From UBA10649 sp963793105 (lineage in GTDB: Bacteria > Actinomycetota > Actinomycetes > S36-B12): DNA of 64,000 nt. Of the stretch, positions 26,428 to 36,052 are shown piece after piece (position 1 is the first letter of the stretch; each line of letters starts with the position of its first letter). The notes beneath the pieces were generated by a model that was not told where the DNA came from, made no database searches, and saw only the letters and a list, made by a program, of their open reading frames with translations. The DNA lies in contig CAWBZB010000004.1 in the NCBI GenBank assembly GCA_963793105.1, positions 558,001 to 622,000 of the forward strand, written 5' to 3'. The position numbers and the translations under genes were made by a program.

Positions 26428-27381
26428 TCAGCGGGACCAGGCCCGCGCGGACAGCAACTCCGCGACGAGCACCTCGGACAGGAGCCGAACGTCGTCGTCG
26501 TCATCGCCCTCGTAGCGCACGTCGAGCGCCGATCCCTCCGCTGAGCCGCCCACGACGACCAGCCTCGTCGACCGTTCACGCACCCAGCGCAGCAGTTCGG
26601 GTTCCCAGCGCGACCCCGCGAACAGGACGAGTCGGTAGTCCGATGTCTTCGTGAGGTAGACGTCCACGTGGCTCCAGTCACCGGTCTCGCAGCCGACAGC
26701 GGGGAGTCGGGGACCCTCGCGAAGCATGAGGGCACCCTGCTGCGCAGAGCACATGCGCCGGGCCGGGGCGACCAGATGGGTGCCGTCCGGGCCGAGCGCA
26801 TGCTCGTCCAGCTGCGGGAGCCACTCGTGCCGGCGCGCCAGCAGGTCGTCGCACGCCACGGCGGCCCGCTCCACGAGGGCGGCCGCTCCGTCGCCGCTTC
26901 CGCAGAGCCGGGCCTCCAGGTCCAGCCACAGTGCCAGCGTGTGCTGGAAGGACCGGCAGGCCACGCCTCCTCGCTCGAGGCCGGCCTCCATCGTCACAGC
27001 ATGGCGTGCCCGACCCACCAGGGCCGAGTCGGCGACGTTCGTCAGGGCCACCACCGGCGTTCCTTCGTAGCGTTCCACGGCGGCCAGCGTCTCCGCCGAT
27101 CCTCCGCTCGCCGATACCGCCACGACGACGGTCCCCGGACGGGCCGGTGGGAGCAGGTCATTGCTGGCCAGCTCGGCGACCGCATCGACGCCCCGTGCCC
27201 TCAGGCGCGCCGCCGCGACGGCGTTGGCGTAGTGCGAGGAGCCCATGCCGAGCATCACCAGCCTCGACTCACGGTCGATGCCGGCATCCGCCCACGGACT
27301 CGCCTCCTGCAGGAGTGCACTCAACTGGGCGAGCGCGCGCGGCTTGTCCTCGAGGTCGGCCTGGAACAGGTCCGGATTCAC
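26428..27381 (-). CDS. SIS-domain protein (sugar isomerase/deaminase-like)
   Basis: A 317-aa protein with two sugar-isomerase (SIS) domains, like GlmS C-terminal or AgaS/FrlB-type phosphosugar proteins. Visible are GMGSSHYANAVAAARLR and VVAVSASGGSAETLAAV in the first SIS lobe, and PLxEGPRLPAVGCETGDWSHVD-like and LVLFAGSRW in the second. The GTG start at 27381 overlaps the stop of the kinase gene (GTGA) and has GGAGAA upstream; the longer open frame upstream is not real. The position next to a glucosamine-kinase-like gene suggests action on an amino-sugar phosphate. It lacks the N-terminal glutaminase of GlmS. Confidence 0.82.
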   Translation of the reverse strand: MNPDLFQADLEDKPRALAQLSALLQEASPWADAGIDRESRLVMLGMGSSHYANAVAAARLRARGVDAVAELASNDLLPPARPGTVVVAVSASGGSAETLAAVERYEGTPVVALTNVADSALVGRARHAVTMEAGLERGGVACRSFQHTLALWLDLEARLCGSGDGAAALVERAAVACDDLLARRHEWLPQLDEHALGPDGTHLVAPARRMCSAQQGALMLREGPRLPAVGCETGDWSHVDVYLTKTSDYRLVLFAGSRWEPELLRWVRERSTRLVVVGGSAEGSALDVRYEGDDDDDVRLLSEVLVAELLSARAWSR

Positions 27382-28673
27382 GGCTTCTCCGATCCGGCCC
27401 GCTCCGCGCGAGCCAGCAGTGCGGGCAGTGCGGCATCGGGAACGTATCGCCAATGCGGCAGGTAGCGAGCGGCATAGGCATACTCGCGGCACTCCTGCTG
27501 CACCTGCATCGGCTCGAGCAGCGACCGGTCCAGCAGTCCGGCATGCCCGCGCAGGACGAGGGCGGCGGAGTACGAGTCAAGGAAGGCCTCCTGCGCCTCC
27601 TCGATCCACGCCAGCACTCGCGACCGCTCCTGGGCATCGAGTCCGTCGGTCCGATGCAGGACGACGCGGCCGACATGGTCGATGGACGCCAGCATCGACG
27701 CGATGTCGCGGGCTGCCGGCTGGCGCTCGAGGCGTTCCTCCATCGTCTGGGTCGGATTGCCGTCGAAGTCGATGACGTAGAACCGCGCCGGTGTGCCCGC
27801 GCGAAGAACCTGGCCGATGTGCAGGTCGCCATGGACGTACATCGTGGGCGTCCCCGCGCATTCGCCGAGCGGGGCGATCCGGGCGTCCACCGCGGTCGCA
27901 ACCTCCGGGTCCAGCCCCGCCGCGACCGCATCGGAGCGGGCGCGCGCCAGCCAATGCCTCGCGTCGGCCTCCTCGGCCCGGCCCACGCCGGCGTCCGCGA
28001 GCGCGGCATGCATCCGGCCGACGAGGTCCCCCACCGCGCGCAGGGAGGCGACCGCGTCCGACGGGAGGCCTCGGGCCAGCGCCCGCACCTCGTCCACCGC
28101 CCAGTCCCAGCCGTCCTGGGCATCCGGCACGTACTCCGAGACGGTGGCCACGAGCACGCGCTCGCCGTCCACCGGGAGGTACACCAGTGCCCACGTCCGA
28201 GGGGTCCCGGCGAACCCCGCCTTCTCGAGCGCCGCTAGCCGGAGGGCTGCGGGCTGCGTTCCGGCAGTGGGGTGCAGGAACCACTTCACGACCGCCTGAC
28301 CGCCCACGGCCACCAGTTCGTTCGTCTGGTCCACCGTGATCGCGCGCTCGCCGGCCGCGGGGCGCGCGTAGAAGCCCTCGAGTTCGAGTCCGCCGAGATC
28401 GCCACGGCCGGACACCAGGGCCCCCACCACGGCGGCCGAGGCGCCTTGGCCCGCCGCGGCCCGCAGCAGGCGACGCGACTCCACCATGGCCGGTACCCCG
28501 TACGTCGTCCCGCCCGCATCCACGACCAGGAGGTAGGCGCGCTGGTCGCCGAGGCTCGCCGAGCCGAGCAGTCGGAGCGGCGTCGCGATCGCGGCCGCCT
28601 CCGCCGCGCGACGCTTCGGCAGGAGGTCGCTCGGCACGGCCGCGGCGAGCAGGGTGGCGAGGTCCGCGGTCAC
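27378..28673 (-). CDS. Maltokinase-like kinase, probable glucosamine kinase
   Basis: A 431-aa aminoglycoside-phosphotransferase-fold kinase related to maltokinase. Catalytic loop HGDLHIGQVL (281-290) and metal-binding IDFDGNP (301-307) are intact; the N-terminal cap (residues 1-110) and VKWFLHP (lysine of the ATP site) fit maltokinase relatives. The combination resembles the actinobacterial glucosamine kinase family described from Streptacidiphilus, which phosphorylates free glucosamine. Assignment to glucosamine rather than maltose rests on recollection of the active-site block and on the adjacent SIS gene. GTG start overlaps the glycosyltransferase stop (GTGA). Cytoplasmic. Confidence 0.75.
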   Translation of the reverse strand: MTADLATLLAAAVPSDLLPKRRAAEAAAIATPLRLLGSASLGDQRAYLLVVDAGGTTYGVPAMVESRRLLRAAAGQGASAAVVGALVSGRGDLGGLELEGFYARPAAGERAITVDQTNELVAVGGQAVVKWFLHPTAGTQPAALRLAALEKAGFAGTPRTWALVYLPVDGERVLVATVSEYVPDAQDGWDWAVDEVRALARGLPSDAVASLRAVGDLVGRMHAALADAGVGRAEEADARHWLARARSDAVAAGLDPEVATAVDARIAPLGECAGTPTMYVHGDLHIGQVLRAGTPARFYVIDFDGNPTQTMEERLERQPAARDIASMLASIDHVGRVVLHRTDGLDAQERSRVLAWIEEAQEAFLDSYSAALVLRGHAGLLDRSLLEPMQVQQECREYAYAARYLPHWRYVPDAALPALLARAERAGSEKP

Positions 28674-29983
28674 GCCTGCCCGGTGTGGGCCTTCCCCACC
28701 TGCTCGATCACGTGTGCCCCGCGCCGGAGGCCGTCCCGGGCACGGATGTCCGCACCTGTCCGCGCCATCCGCTCTCGGAGGTCTGCGTCTCCCAGCAGCC
28801 GGTCCAGCGCCGCCAGCATCTCATCGTCGGTGAACGAGTAGGTCGACAGGCGCACGCCGAATCCCAGCTCGTCCATCCGCTGGGCGTTGTCGTACTGGTC
28901 CCAGAACAGCGGCAGCAGAATCATCGGCTTCCCGAAGTGGAGGGACTCCGTGGTGGTGTTGTTCCCGCCATGGGTGATGACGAGATCCACCTGAGGGATC
29001 ACCTTCGTCTGCGGCAGGAACTCGGCCCCCACCATGTTGTCCGCGAGGACAAGCTCGCTGGCCTGGGGGCCCATGCTGACGATGTACCGATGATCGGTAC
29101 GACCGAGCACGTCGATGAGTCGCCGCATCAGGTCTACGTCTGCGCCGCCGAGCGAGCCGAGGGACAGGTACACGAGCCCGCTTCCCGCCGGCCGATCTGC
29201 GACCTCGGCCGGCAACGGGTAGTCATCGTCGGTCTCCCGGACGCTCGAGTCCATGCGATGCCACGTCTCCGCGAGCGGGCGACGATCGGTGTAGTCCGCC
29301 TCCTCGGGAAAGACGTAGAGATTGGCCGCACTCGACTCGTGGATGAACTCCAGGTCCGGGAGAGGGTCGGCGCCCTGGTCGACCACCCACGCGTTGAAGG
29401 CCTCCCACATGGCCCGGTGCGTGCGGTCGTACTCGGCACGGAACGCGTCCCACTCCGAGCGGTCGTCCGCGGGCAGGCCGGAGTAGGCGGGCGCGATGTC
29501 CGGCCCCTTCATCTCGAGCGGATTGCAGGACACGATCCGCACGAAGGGAGCCCCGGACGCGACGAGAGCCGGGAATGCGACGACGTTGTCCTCGACGATG
29601 ACGTCGGGCCGCACCCGCTCGATGATCTGCTTCAGCTGCGGCTCGCAGTAGATCGCGCCGTCGATGAGGGCCTGCCATGTCGGCTGCATGAAGGTGGCGA
29701 GCTGGTCGATGGTCGGCTTGCGGAACTCCGGCGCCGTCTCCCGGATGAAGTCCTTCCAGAACTGCCCGGCGTCCTGCTCGTCGGCGTCCTCGGGGGGCGG
29801 GGCGAGGTCGACGAGATCCTCCTCGAAGCCCAGGGGCTCGAGCTTTCCCTTCCAGGAGGCCTCTGCCGCGAAGACGACGCGGTGTCCGCGCTCGAGCAGG
29901 ACCTTGCCGATGCCGACGCACTGATTGGTGGGTCCGTAGGCCGACTCGGGCATGAAGAGGATGGTCAGGGGTCGGTCGGTCAT
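28670..29983 (-). CDS. GT1-family glycosyltransferase (UDP-glycosyltransferase/MGT type)
   Basis: A 437-aa GT-B fold glycosyltransferase. The N-terminus (LTILFMPESAYGPTNQCVGIGKVLLERGH) matches GT1 enzymes that sense an acceptor, and the C-terminal nucleotide-sugar motif THGGNNTTTESLHFGKPMIL, followed by LFWDQYDNAQR, is the PSPG-like signature. GT1 enzymes glycosylate small lipophilic molecules such as macrolides, sterols or flavonoids. The gene is coupled by ATGA to tetR upstream and by GTGA to the kinase downstream, so it is co-regulated with sugar kinase and SIS genes. Both donor and acceptor are unknown. Confidence 0.88.
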   Translation of the reverse strand: MTDRPLTILFMPESAYGPTNQCVGIGKVLLERGHRVVFAAEASWKGKLEPLGFEEDLVDLAPPPEDADEQDAGQFWKDFIRETAPEFRKPTIDQLATFMQPTWQALIDGAIYCEPQLKQIIERVRPDVIVEDNVVAFPALVASGAPFVRIVSCNPLEMKGPDIAPAYSGLPADDRSEWDAFRAEYDRTHRAMWEAFNAWVVDQGADPLPDLEFIHESSAANLYVFPEEADYTDRRPLAETWHRMDSSVRETDDDYPLPAEVADRPAGSGLVYLSLGSLGGADVDLMRRLIDVLGRTDHRYIVSMGPQASELVLADNMVGAEFLPQTKVIPQVDLVITHGGNNTTTESLHFGKPMILLPLFWDQYDNAQRMDELGFGVRLSTYSFTDDEMLAALDRLLGDADLRERMARTGADIRARDGLRRGAHVIEQVGKAHTGQA

Positions 29984-30585
29984 GAGTTCTCCGTCGGCAG
30001 GGGATGGTTGGTGGCAAGGCGGGCGTATCCCAGGATCAGGTTCGCGCAGGCCTGGGTGTCGAGCGTCGGGTGCCCGGCCATGATGCGGTAGCCGTAGGCG
30101 TCCTCCAGGGCCACGAGGTTGCGGGCGATGGAGTGCGAGTCCCCGGACAGCGTGAAGACGCCTCCGGAGGCGCCGGCCTCGAGGATGGTCCGGTACATCG
30201 CGACCTGCCGGTCGTAGAGCGAGGTGAGAAGTACGGCATAGACCGTGTTGCGCGCCGCCTCGCCTCCAAGGGCGCACAGGAGCCGGACCTCCTCGTCGTG
30301 CTCGTCGACCGGGAGCCCGGACTGGATGGTCGCGACCAGCCGTTCGGCCGGATCCGTGACGCCCTCGAGCGCCTTGAGCCGATCGTCGTAGAAGCGCTCC
30401 ATCCCGGCGCGGTTGGCGTCCACCAGCAGTTCCTGGAGGTCCGGGTAGTGATACAGGATGGCTCCGGACGTGAGGCCCGCCTGCTGAGCCACCTGGTTCA
30501 GGCGCACGCCGGCGCCGTGCTGCGCCATGGCGCGCTGGGCCGCCTCGAGGAGGTCGGCCCTGCGGGCGCTCTTGGTTCGGGCCAC
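29980..30585 (-). CDS. TetR-family regulator
   Basis: A 201-aa TetR-type repressor. The N-terminal helix-turn-helix region reads LLEAAQRAMAQHGAGVRLNQVAQQAGLTSGAILYHYPD, i.e. a standard TetR DNA-binding domain over residues 12-50; the rest is helical ligand-binding. The GTG at 30585 is used; a good promoter (see 30604-30632) places the transcript start only about 12 nt upstream. As first gene of the tetR-GT-kinase-SIS operon it probably controls its own operon and perhaps the divergent polyamine operon. Confidence 0.88.
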   Translation of the reverse strand: MARTKSARRADLLEAAQRAMAQHGAGVRLNQVAQQAGLTSGAILYHYPDLQELLVDANRAGMERFYDDRLKALEGVTDPAERLVATIQSGLPVDEHDEEVRLLCALGGEAARNTVYAVLLTSLYDRQVAMYRTILEAGASGGVFTLSGDSHSIARNLVALEDAYGYRIMAGHPTLDTQACANLILGYARLATNHPLPTENS

Positions 30586-30603
30586 GCCGGGAGCCTAGAC
30601 GTT

Positions 30604-30632
30604 ACTTAATTGAAATTCAGATTTTTCGTCAA
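30604..30632 (-). promoter_or_regulatory. Sigma70-like promoter of the tetR operon
   Basis: On the minus strand TTGACG (plus 30627-30632) and TTAAGT (plus 30604-30609) are separated by exactly 17 bp. The surrounding sequence is markedly AT-rich for this genome. Transcription would begin near 30597, about 12 nt before the tetR GTG. Confidence 0.6.
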
Positions 30633-30657
30633 ATGGCCACTCCCGAGCCGACAAGTG

Positions 30658-30678
30658 GGGTTTCATTCGTTGAATCCC
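30658..30678 (+). repeat. Inverted repeat upstream of the polyamine operon
   Basis: GGGTTTCA (30658-30665) and TGAATCCC (30671-30678) form 8-bp arms with one mismatch around TTCGT. It lies about 40 nt before the binding-protein gene, in the divergent intergenic region, and could be an operator or an RNA hairpin. Confidence 0.35.
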
Positions 30679-30716
30679 GACTGAGCGTCCGGCCGGTCGG
30701 AGCCGAAGGAGTGCAC

Positions 30717-31871
30717 ATGCGACGTCGATCTTCACTTGTCCTGGTGGGCTTGGCCACCTCAGCCCTGCTCCTGAGCGCGTGCGGCGGCAGCGACGCGGAG
30801 GTAACGGAGTCGAGCGCTCCGGCCGCGTCCGAGTCCGCCATGCCGGCCGAGTCGGCCGCCGCCAGCGAGGAGGCCGCGGCCGCGCCCGACATGACCGGGC
30901 AGTCGCTCACCGTCTCCAACTGGGCGGGCTACTACCCCGAGGACCTCGCGGCCCAGGTCGAGGCAGCGAACGGAACCCCCGTCACGATCGCCAACCACGC
31001 GACGAACGAGGAGATCATGGCCAAGCTCACTGCCGGCGGTGACTCGGGCTACGACGTGGCCTTCGTCTCCGGCCAGTACGCACAGGCCCTCAACGATGCG
31101 GGGCTCCTGGAGCCGATCGACGCAGCACAGATCCCGAACCTCTCCAACCTCTACCCCGAGGCGACCGAACTCGCGTACGACCCAGGCAACGCCTTCTCGG
31201 TGCCGTACGCGTGGGGCACGACGGGCATCTGCTACCGCAGCGACCTCATCGACGAGCCGACCAGCTGGAACGACATCCTCGCGCCCAGCGGCGACAGCAA
31301 GGGCAAGGTCACGCAGATGACCACCGAGCGCTGGCTGGCCCTCCCGGCACTGAAGGCCCTCGGCTACAGCATCAACACCACCGACGACGCCCAGCTGGCC
31401 GAGGCCAAGGATCTGCTGGTCTCGAGCAAGGATGACCTGCTCGCCTACGACGACACGACCTTCTACAGCCGCCTGGTCTCGGGAGAGGCGAATGCGGTCG
31501 TGGCCTGGGACGGCTGGTGCAACTACGGCATCGCCGAGAACCCGGACATCAAGTTCGTCGTCCCCGAAGAGGGCAGCGACCTGTGGGCGGACACGATGGT
31601 GGTCCTGAAGTCGTCCCAGAACAAGGAAGCCGCCCATGGCTTCATCAACTTCATCCTCGATCCGGCGAACCACGGGTGGGTCGCGGAGAACATCCTGTAC
31701 AAGGTTCCGAACAAGGCGGCGATGGAGTCGCAGGGCGTCATGGACCTGTTCGCCTCGTTCCCGAACATGGGGTTCACGCCGTCCGACCTGCTGCAGCAGG
31801 AGACGATCGTCGACCTCGGGGCCGACAGCGTGAAGTACACGGACCTCGCCACCGAGGTCACCTCCAGCTGA
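30717..31871 (+). CDS. potD: Polyamine ABC transporter substrate-binding lipoprotein (PotD-like)
   Basis: A 384-aa lipoprotein with lipobox LSAC (Cys near residue 21) after a short signal peptide and an acidic Ser/Ala linker. The mature part is a PotD/PotF-type spermidine/putrescine-binding protein: LTVSNWAGYYPEDLAAQVEAAN, YDVAFVSGQYAQALND, FSVPYAWGTTGICYRSD and WDGWCNYGI. GAAGGAG lies 6 nt before the ATG, which was preferred over a longer frame. It heads the operon potDBCA-oxidase-aldehyde dehydrogenase and would catch polyamines outside the membrane. Confidence 0.9.
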   Translation: MRRRSSLVLVGLATSALLLSACGGSDAEVTESSAPAASESAMPAESAAASEEAAAAPDMTGQSLTVSNWAGYYPEDLAAQVEAANGTPVTIANHATNEEIMAKLTAGGDSGYDVAFVSGQYAQALNDAGLLEPIDAAQIPNLSNLYPEATELAYDPGNAFSVPYAWGTTGICYRSDLIDEPTSWNDILAPSGDSKGKVTQMTTERWLALPALKALGYSINTTDDAQLAEAKDLLVSSKDDLLAYDDTTFYSRLVSGEANAVVAWDGWCNYGIAENPDIKFVVPEEGSDLWADTMVVLKSSQNKEAAHGFINFILDPANHGWVAENILYKVPNKAAMESQGVMDLFASFPNMGFTPSDLLQQETIVDLGADSVKYTDLATEVTSS

Positions 31872-31890
31872 GGATCGACACCACACCTCA

Positions 31891-32787
31891 GTGAGCACGA
31901 CCGAAACCGCGCCAGAGCGCGGCGCCCCGCGGCGCCGCGCTCTGGTCGGTCGCGCCGTCTTCGCGGGGCCGGGACTGCTCTACGTCACGCTGTTCATGAC
32001 GGTGCCGCTGCTCATCATCGCCAGCTACACCGTCCTCACCCGGGGCCGTTTCGGCGGGGTCGAGCCCACCTTCACCCTCGACAACTTCGCCAAGGCCCTC
32101 GAACCGATCTACCTGTCGGTGCTGGGCAACTCCCTGCTCATCGCCGGCGTCACCACCGTGCTCGCGCTCATGCTCGGCTATCCCGCCGCCTACGCCATCG
32201 CCCAGCTCCCGCGGCGCTGGCGGACCGTCGCGCTGGTCCTGGTCGTCCTGCCGTTCTGGTCCAACTTCCTCATCCGCACCTACGCCTGGATCGTCCTGCT
32301 CAACTCCGAGGGACCGATCAACTCGCTCCTGGTCAACCTCGGCGTCGTCGGGGCCCCGCTGGACCTGCTCTACAACCGCGGTGCCGTCGTGGTCGGGCTG
32401 CTCTACGCCTACCTGCCGTTGATGATCCTCCCGGTCTACGCATCGATCGAACGGCTCGACCCGGAGCTGCGGGAGGCCGCACGGAACCTCGGGGCCAGTC
32501 GCGCCCGCACCTTCCTGGACGTGACTCTCCCGCTCACCCTGCCGGGCACGATGATCGGCGCCATCTTCGTCTTCGTCCCCAGCATGGGGAACTTCATCGT
32601 GCCGGAGCTGCTCGGCGGGGGGAAGACCGTGATGGTCGGCAACCTGATCCGCGATCAGTTCCTCACCGCGAGGAACTGGCCGTTCGGGGCGGTGCTGGCG
32701 CTGTCCGTCGTCGCCTTCCTCATCATCCTCTTCGCCATCCAGGCCGCCATCGGGCGACGCATCAACGGGGGGCGAGCCCATGCGTAG
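31891..32787 (+). CDS. potB: Polyamine ABC transporter permease (PotB-like)
   Basis: A 298-aa inner-membrane permease with six transmembrane helices. The binding-protein-dependent transport EAA loop reads EAARNLGASRARTFLDVTLPL (about residues 199-219). PotB-family sequences LPFWSNFLIRTYAW and FVPSMGNFIVPELLGGGKT are present. It starts at GTG 19 nt after potD, and its end overlaps the next permease start by 8 nt. Confidence 0.92.
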   Translation: MSTTETAPERGAPRRRALVGRAVFAGPGLLYVTLFMTVPLLIIASYTVLTRGRFGGVEPTFTLDNFAKALEPIYLSVLGNSLLIAGVTTVLALMLGYPAAYAIAQLPRRWRTVALVLVVLPFWSNFLIRTYAWIVLLNSEGPINSLLVNLGVVGAPLDLLYNRGAVVVGLLYAYLPLMILPVYASIERLDPELREAARNLGASRARTFLDVTLPLTLPGTMIGAIFVFVPSMGNFIVPELLGGGKTVMVGNLIRDQFLTARNWPFGAVLALSVVAFLIILFAIQAAIGRRINGGRAHA

Positions 32788-33546
32788 GCTCGGCTGGCTG
32801 AATCTCCCCCTGTGGCTGACGTACGTCTTCCTCTACGTGCCGATCCTCGTGCTCGTCGTCATGTCCTTCAACGCGAGCAAGACCCCGTTCACCTGGACCG
32901 GGTTCAGCACCCGCTGGTACGGGGAGCTCTTCGATGACGAGCTGATCAGGCAGGGATTCGTCAACACGATGATCGTCGCGGTCGGTGCCACAGTGATCGC
33001 CACGGTGCTCGGCACGCTGCTCGCGATCGGGCTCAACCGCTACTTCCGGTCCGCCCTGCTCGAGGCATATGCGCTGACGCCGGCGATCATCCCCGACCTC
33101 GCCCTCGCGATCGGGCTGCTGGCCTTCTTCGCCCTCGTCGGCGTCACCCTCGGCCTGCACACGGTCCTGCTCGCCCACGTCGTGTTCGGCATGGCGTTCG
33201 TGGCCGCGGTCGTGCTCGCCAGGCTCGGGCACACCGACCCGAGCCTGGAGGAGGCGAGCCGCGATCTGGGTGCCGGACCCGTCAGCACGTTCCTGCGCAT
33301 CACGGTGCCCAGCCTGATGCCGGCCATCGTGGCGGGCGCCCTCCTCGTGTTCACGCTCAGCCTCGACGAGTTCGTCATCGCGTTCTTCACGGACGGACCC
33401 GCCACTCCCACCCTGCCCATCGTCATCTACTCGATGGTCCGATTCGGCGTGACCCCGGAGATCAACGCCCTTGCCGCCCTGCTGCTCCTCGTCAGCTTCA
33501 CCATCGTGATCGCCGCCCAGCGCATCACCAGGCTTACGGACTCGCT

Positions 33547-33550
<4 letters not shown>
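32780..33550 (+). CDS. potC: Polyamine ABC transporter permease (PotC-like)
   Basis: A 256-aa permease, six transmembrane helices. Signature pieces: YVPILVLVVMSFNASKTPFTWTG region at the N-terminus, EAA loop EEASRDLGAGPVSTFLRITVP (about residues 158-178) and LSLDEFVIAFFTDGP, which is typical of PotC. It overlaps potB by 8 nt and potA by 4 nt (ATGA). It pairs with PotB to form the channel through which PotD delivers spermidine or putrescine. Confidence 0.92.
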
Positions 33551-34629
<1,079 letters not shown>

Positions 34630-34636
34630 GCCGTCC

Positions 34637-36043
34637 GTGACCCAGTCCATGATCAGCAGCGGGGATGCCCTTGCCGACGCCGCGCCGCGGCCCTACTGGA
34701 CCGACCGCCCCGGCGCGCCGGAACCGTGCCCTCCCCTCGCTGGCGGCGCGAGCTGCGACCTCCTGGTGATCGGTGGAGGCCTGACCGGACTGTGGGCTGC
34801 CATCGAGGCCCGGCTCGCGGACCCGTCACGCGACGTGATGCTTGTCGATTCCCACCACATCGCCTTCGGGGCGTCGGGGCGTAACGGCGGCTTCCTCTCC
34901 GAGTCCCTCACGCACGGGCTCGCCCACGGACTCCAGCTGTGGCCCGACGAACTGCCCGAACTCGTGCGGCTCGGCCGGGAGAACGTGCGCGAGATCGCCG
35001 ACTTCCTGGCGCAGGAGCAGATCGACGCCGGCCTGCGCCTGTGCGGAAAGACGGCGGTCGCGACCCGTCCGCACCAGTTGGCCGCCCTGGAGTCGGCAGC
35101 GGTGCTCAGCGCGCGGTACGGAGAGGACGTGACCCTTCTCGACCGCGACGAGGTCCAGGCCGACGTCCACTCGCCCACGTACCTCGGGGGGCTGCGGCAC
35201 CGATCCGGCGGCGGGCTGCTCGACCCGGCCGCGCTGTGCTGGGGCCTCGCGCGGTCCGCGCGTGAGCGAGGGGTGCGCATCCACGAGTCGACCCCGGTTC
35301 GATCGCTCCGCCGACGCGGCAACGCGATCGAGGTGGCGGCCGGTGCCGGTCACGTGCGTGCCCGGCAGGTCGTCCTGGCGACCAACGCCTACCCGCCGCT
35401 TCTGCGTCGACTCCGCAGACGGGTGCTGCCGATCTACGACCACGTCCTCGTGACCGAGCCGCTGGGCCCGGCCGCTCTCGAGGCCGTCGGATGGCGCGAA
35501 GCGCAGGGCCTCACGGACTCGGGCAACCAGTTCCACTACTACCGACGGACATCCGACGACCGCATCCTGTGGGGCGGGTTCGACGCGATCTACTACTTCG
35601 GCAATCGCACGGAGGCCGCCCTCGAGCAGCGCGATGCATCGCACCGCCTGCTCGCCCAGCAGTTCTTCGCGACGTTCCCGCAGCTGGAAGGCACGCGCTT
35701 CACACACCGCTGGGCCGGCCTCATCGACTCCACCTCACGATTCACGCCCGTGTTCGGCACCGCGATGGACGGTCAGGTGGCCTACACCGTCGGCTTCACG
35801 GGGCTGGGCGTCGCAGCGTCGCGATTCGGGGCGCGGGTCGCGCTGGACCTCGTCGACGGGGCGGACACCGAACGCACCAGGCTCGAACTCGTGCGCCGCA
35901 AGCCGGTCCCCTTCCCGCCGGAGCCCCTGCGCTACCCCGTGGTCCAGGTCACGCGGGCCGCCTTGGCGCGCGAGGACGACACGGGGCGCCGGGGCGCCTA
36001 CCTGCGCACGCTCGACCGGTTCGGCATCGGATTCAACAGCTGA
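34637..36043 (+). CDS. FAD-dependent oxidoreductase, probable gamma-glutamylputrescine/amine oxidase
   Basis: A 468-aa DAO-type flavoprotein. The FAD dinucleotide motif DLLVIGGGLTGLWAAIEA is at about residues 42-59 with GASGRNGGFLSE following, as in PuuB and other amino acid/amine oxidases. The C-terminal region HRWAGLIDSTSRFTPVFG and YTVGFTGLGVAASRFGAR complete the fold. The GTG start is 7 nt after potA. Directly downstream is an aldehyde dehydrogenase, so it probably oxidises putrescine or a gamma-glutamylated form to an aminoaldehyde. No gamma-glutamylputrescine synthetase is adjacent, leaving the exact substrate open. Confidence 0.85.
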   Translation: MTQSMISSGDALADAAPRPYWTDRPGAPEPCPPLAGGASCDLLVIGGGLTGLWAAIEARLADPSRDVMLVDSHHIAFGASGRNGGFLSESLTHGLAHGLQLWPDELPELVRLGRENVREIADFLAQEQIDAGLRLCGKTAVATRPHQLAALESAAVLSARYGEDVTLLDRDEVQADVHSPTYLGGLRHRSGGGLLDPAALCWGLARSARERGVRIHESTPVRSLRRRGNAIEVAAGAGHVRARQVVLATNAYPPLLRRLRRRVLPIYDHVLVTEPLGPAALEAVGWREAQGLTDSGNQFHYYRRTSDDRILWGGFDAIYYFGNRTEAALEQRDASHRLLAQQFFATFPQLEGTRFTHRWAGLIDSTSRFTPVFGTAMDGQVAYTVGFTGLGVAASRFGARVALDLVDGADTERTRLELVRRKPVPFPPEPLRYPVVQVTRAALAREDDTGRRGAYLRTLDRFGIGFNS

Positions 36044-36052
36044 GGAGCCCGC

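Noticed and set aside
28670..30277. Longer start for the glycosyltransferase (535 aa)
   Set aside because: The extra N-terminal part is the tetR gene read in another frame; the ATG at 29983 overlaps the tetR stop and gives the proper GT1 N-terminus.
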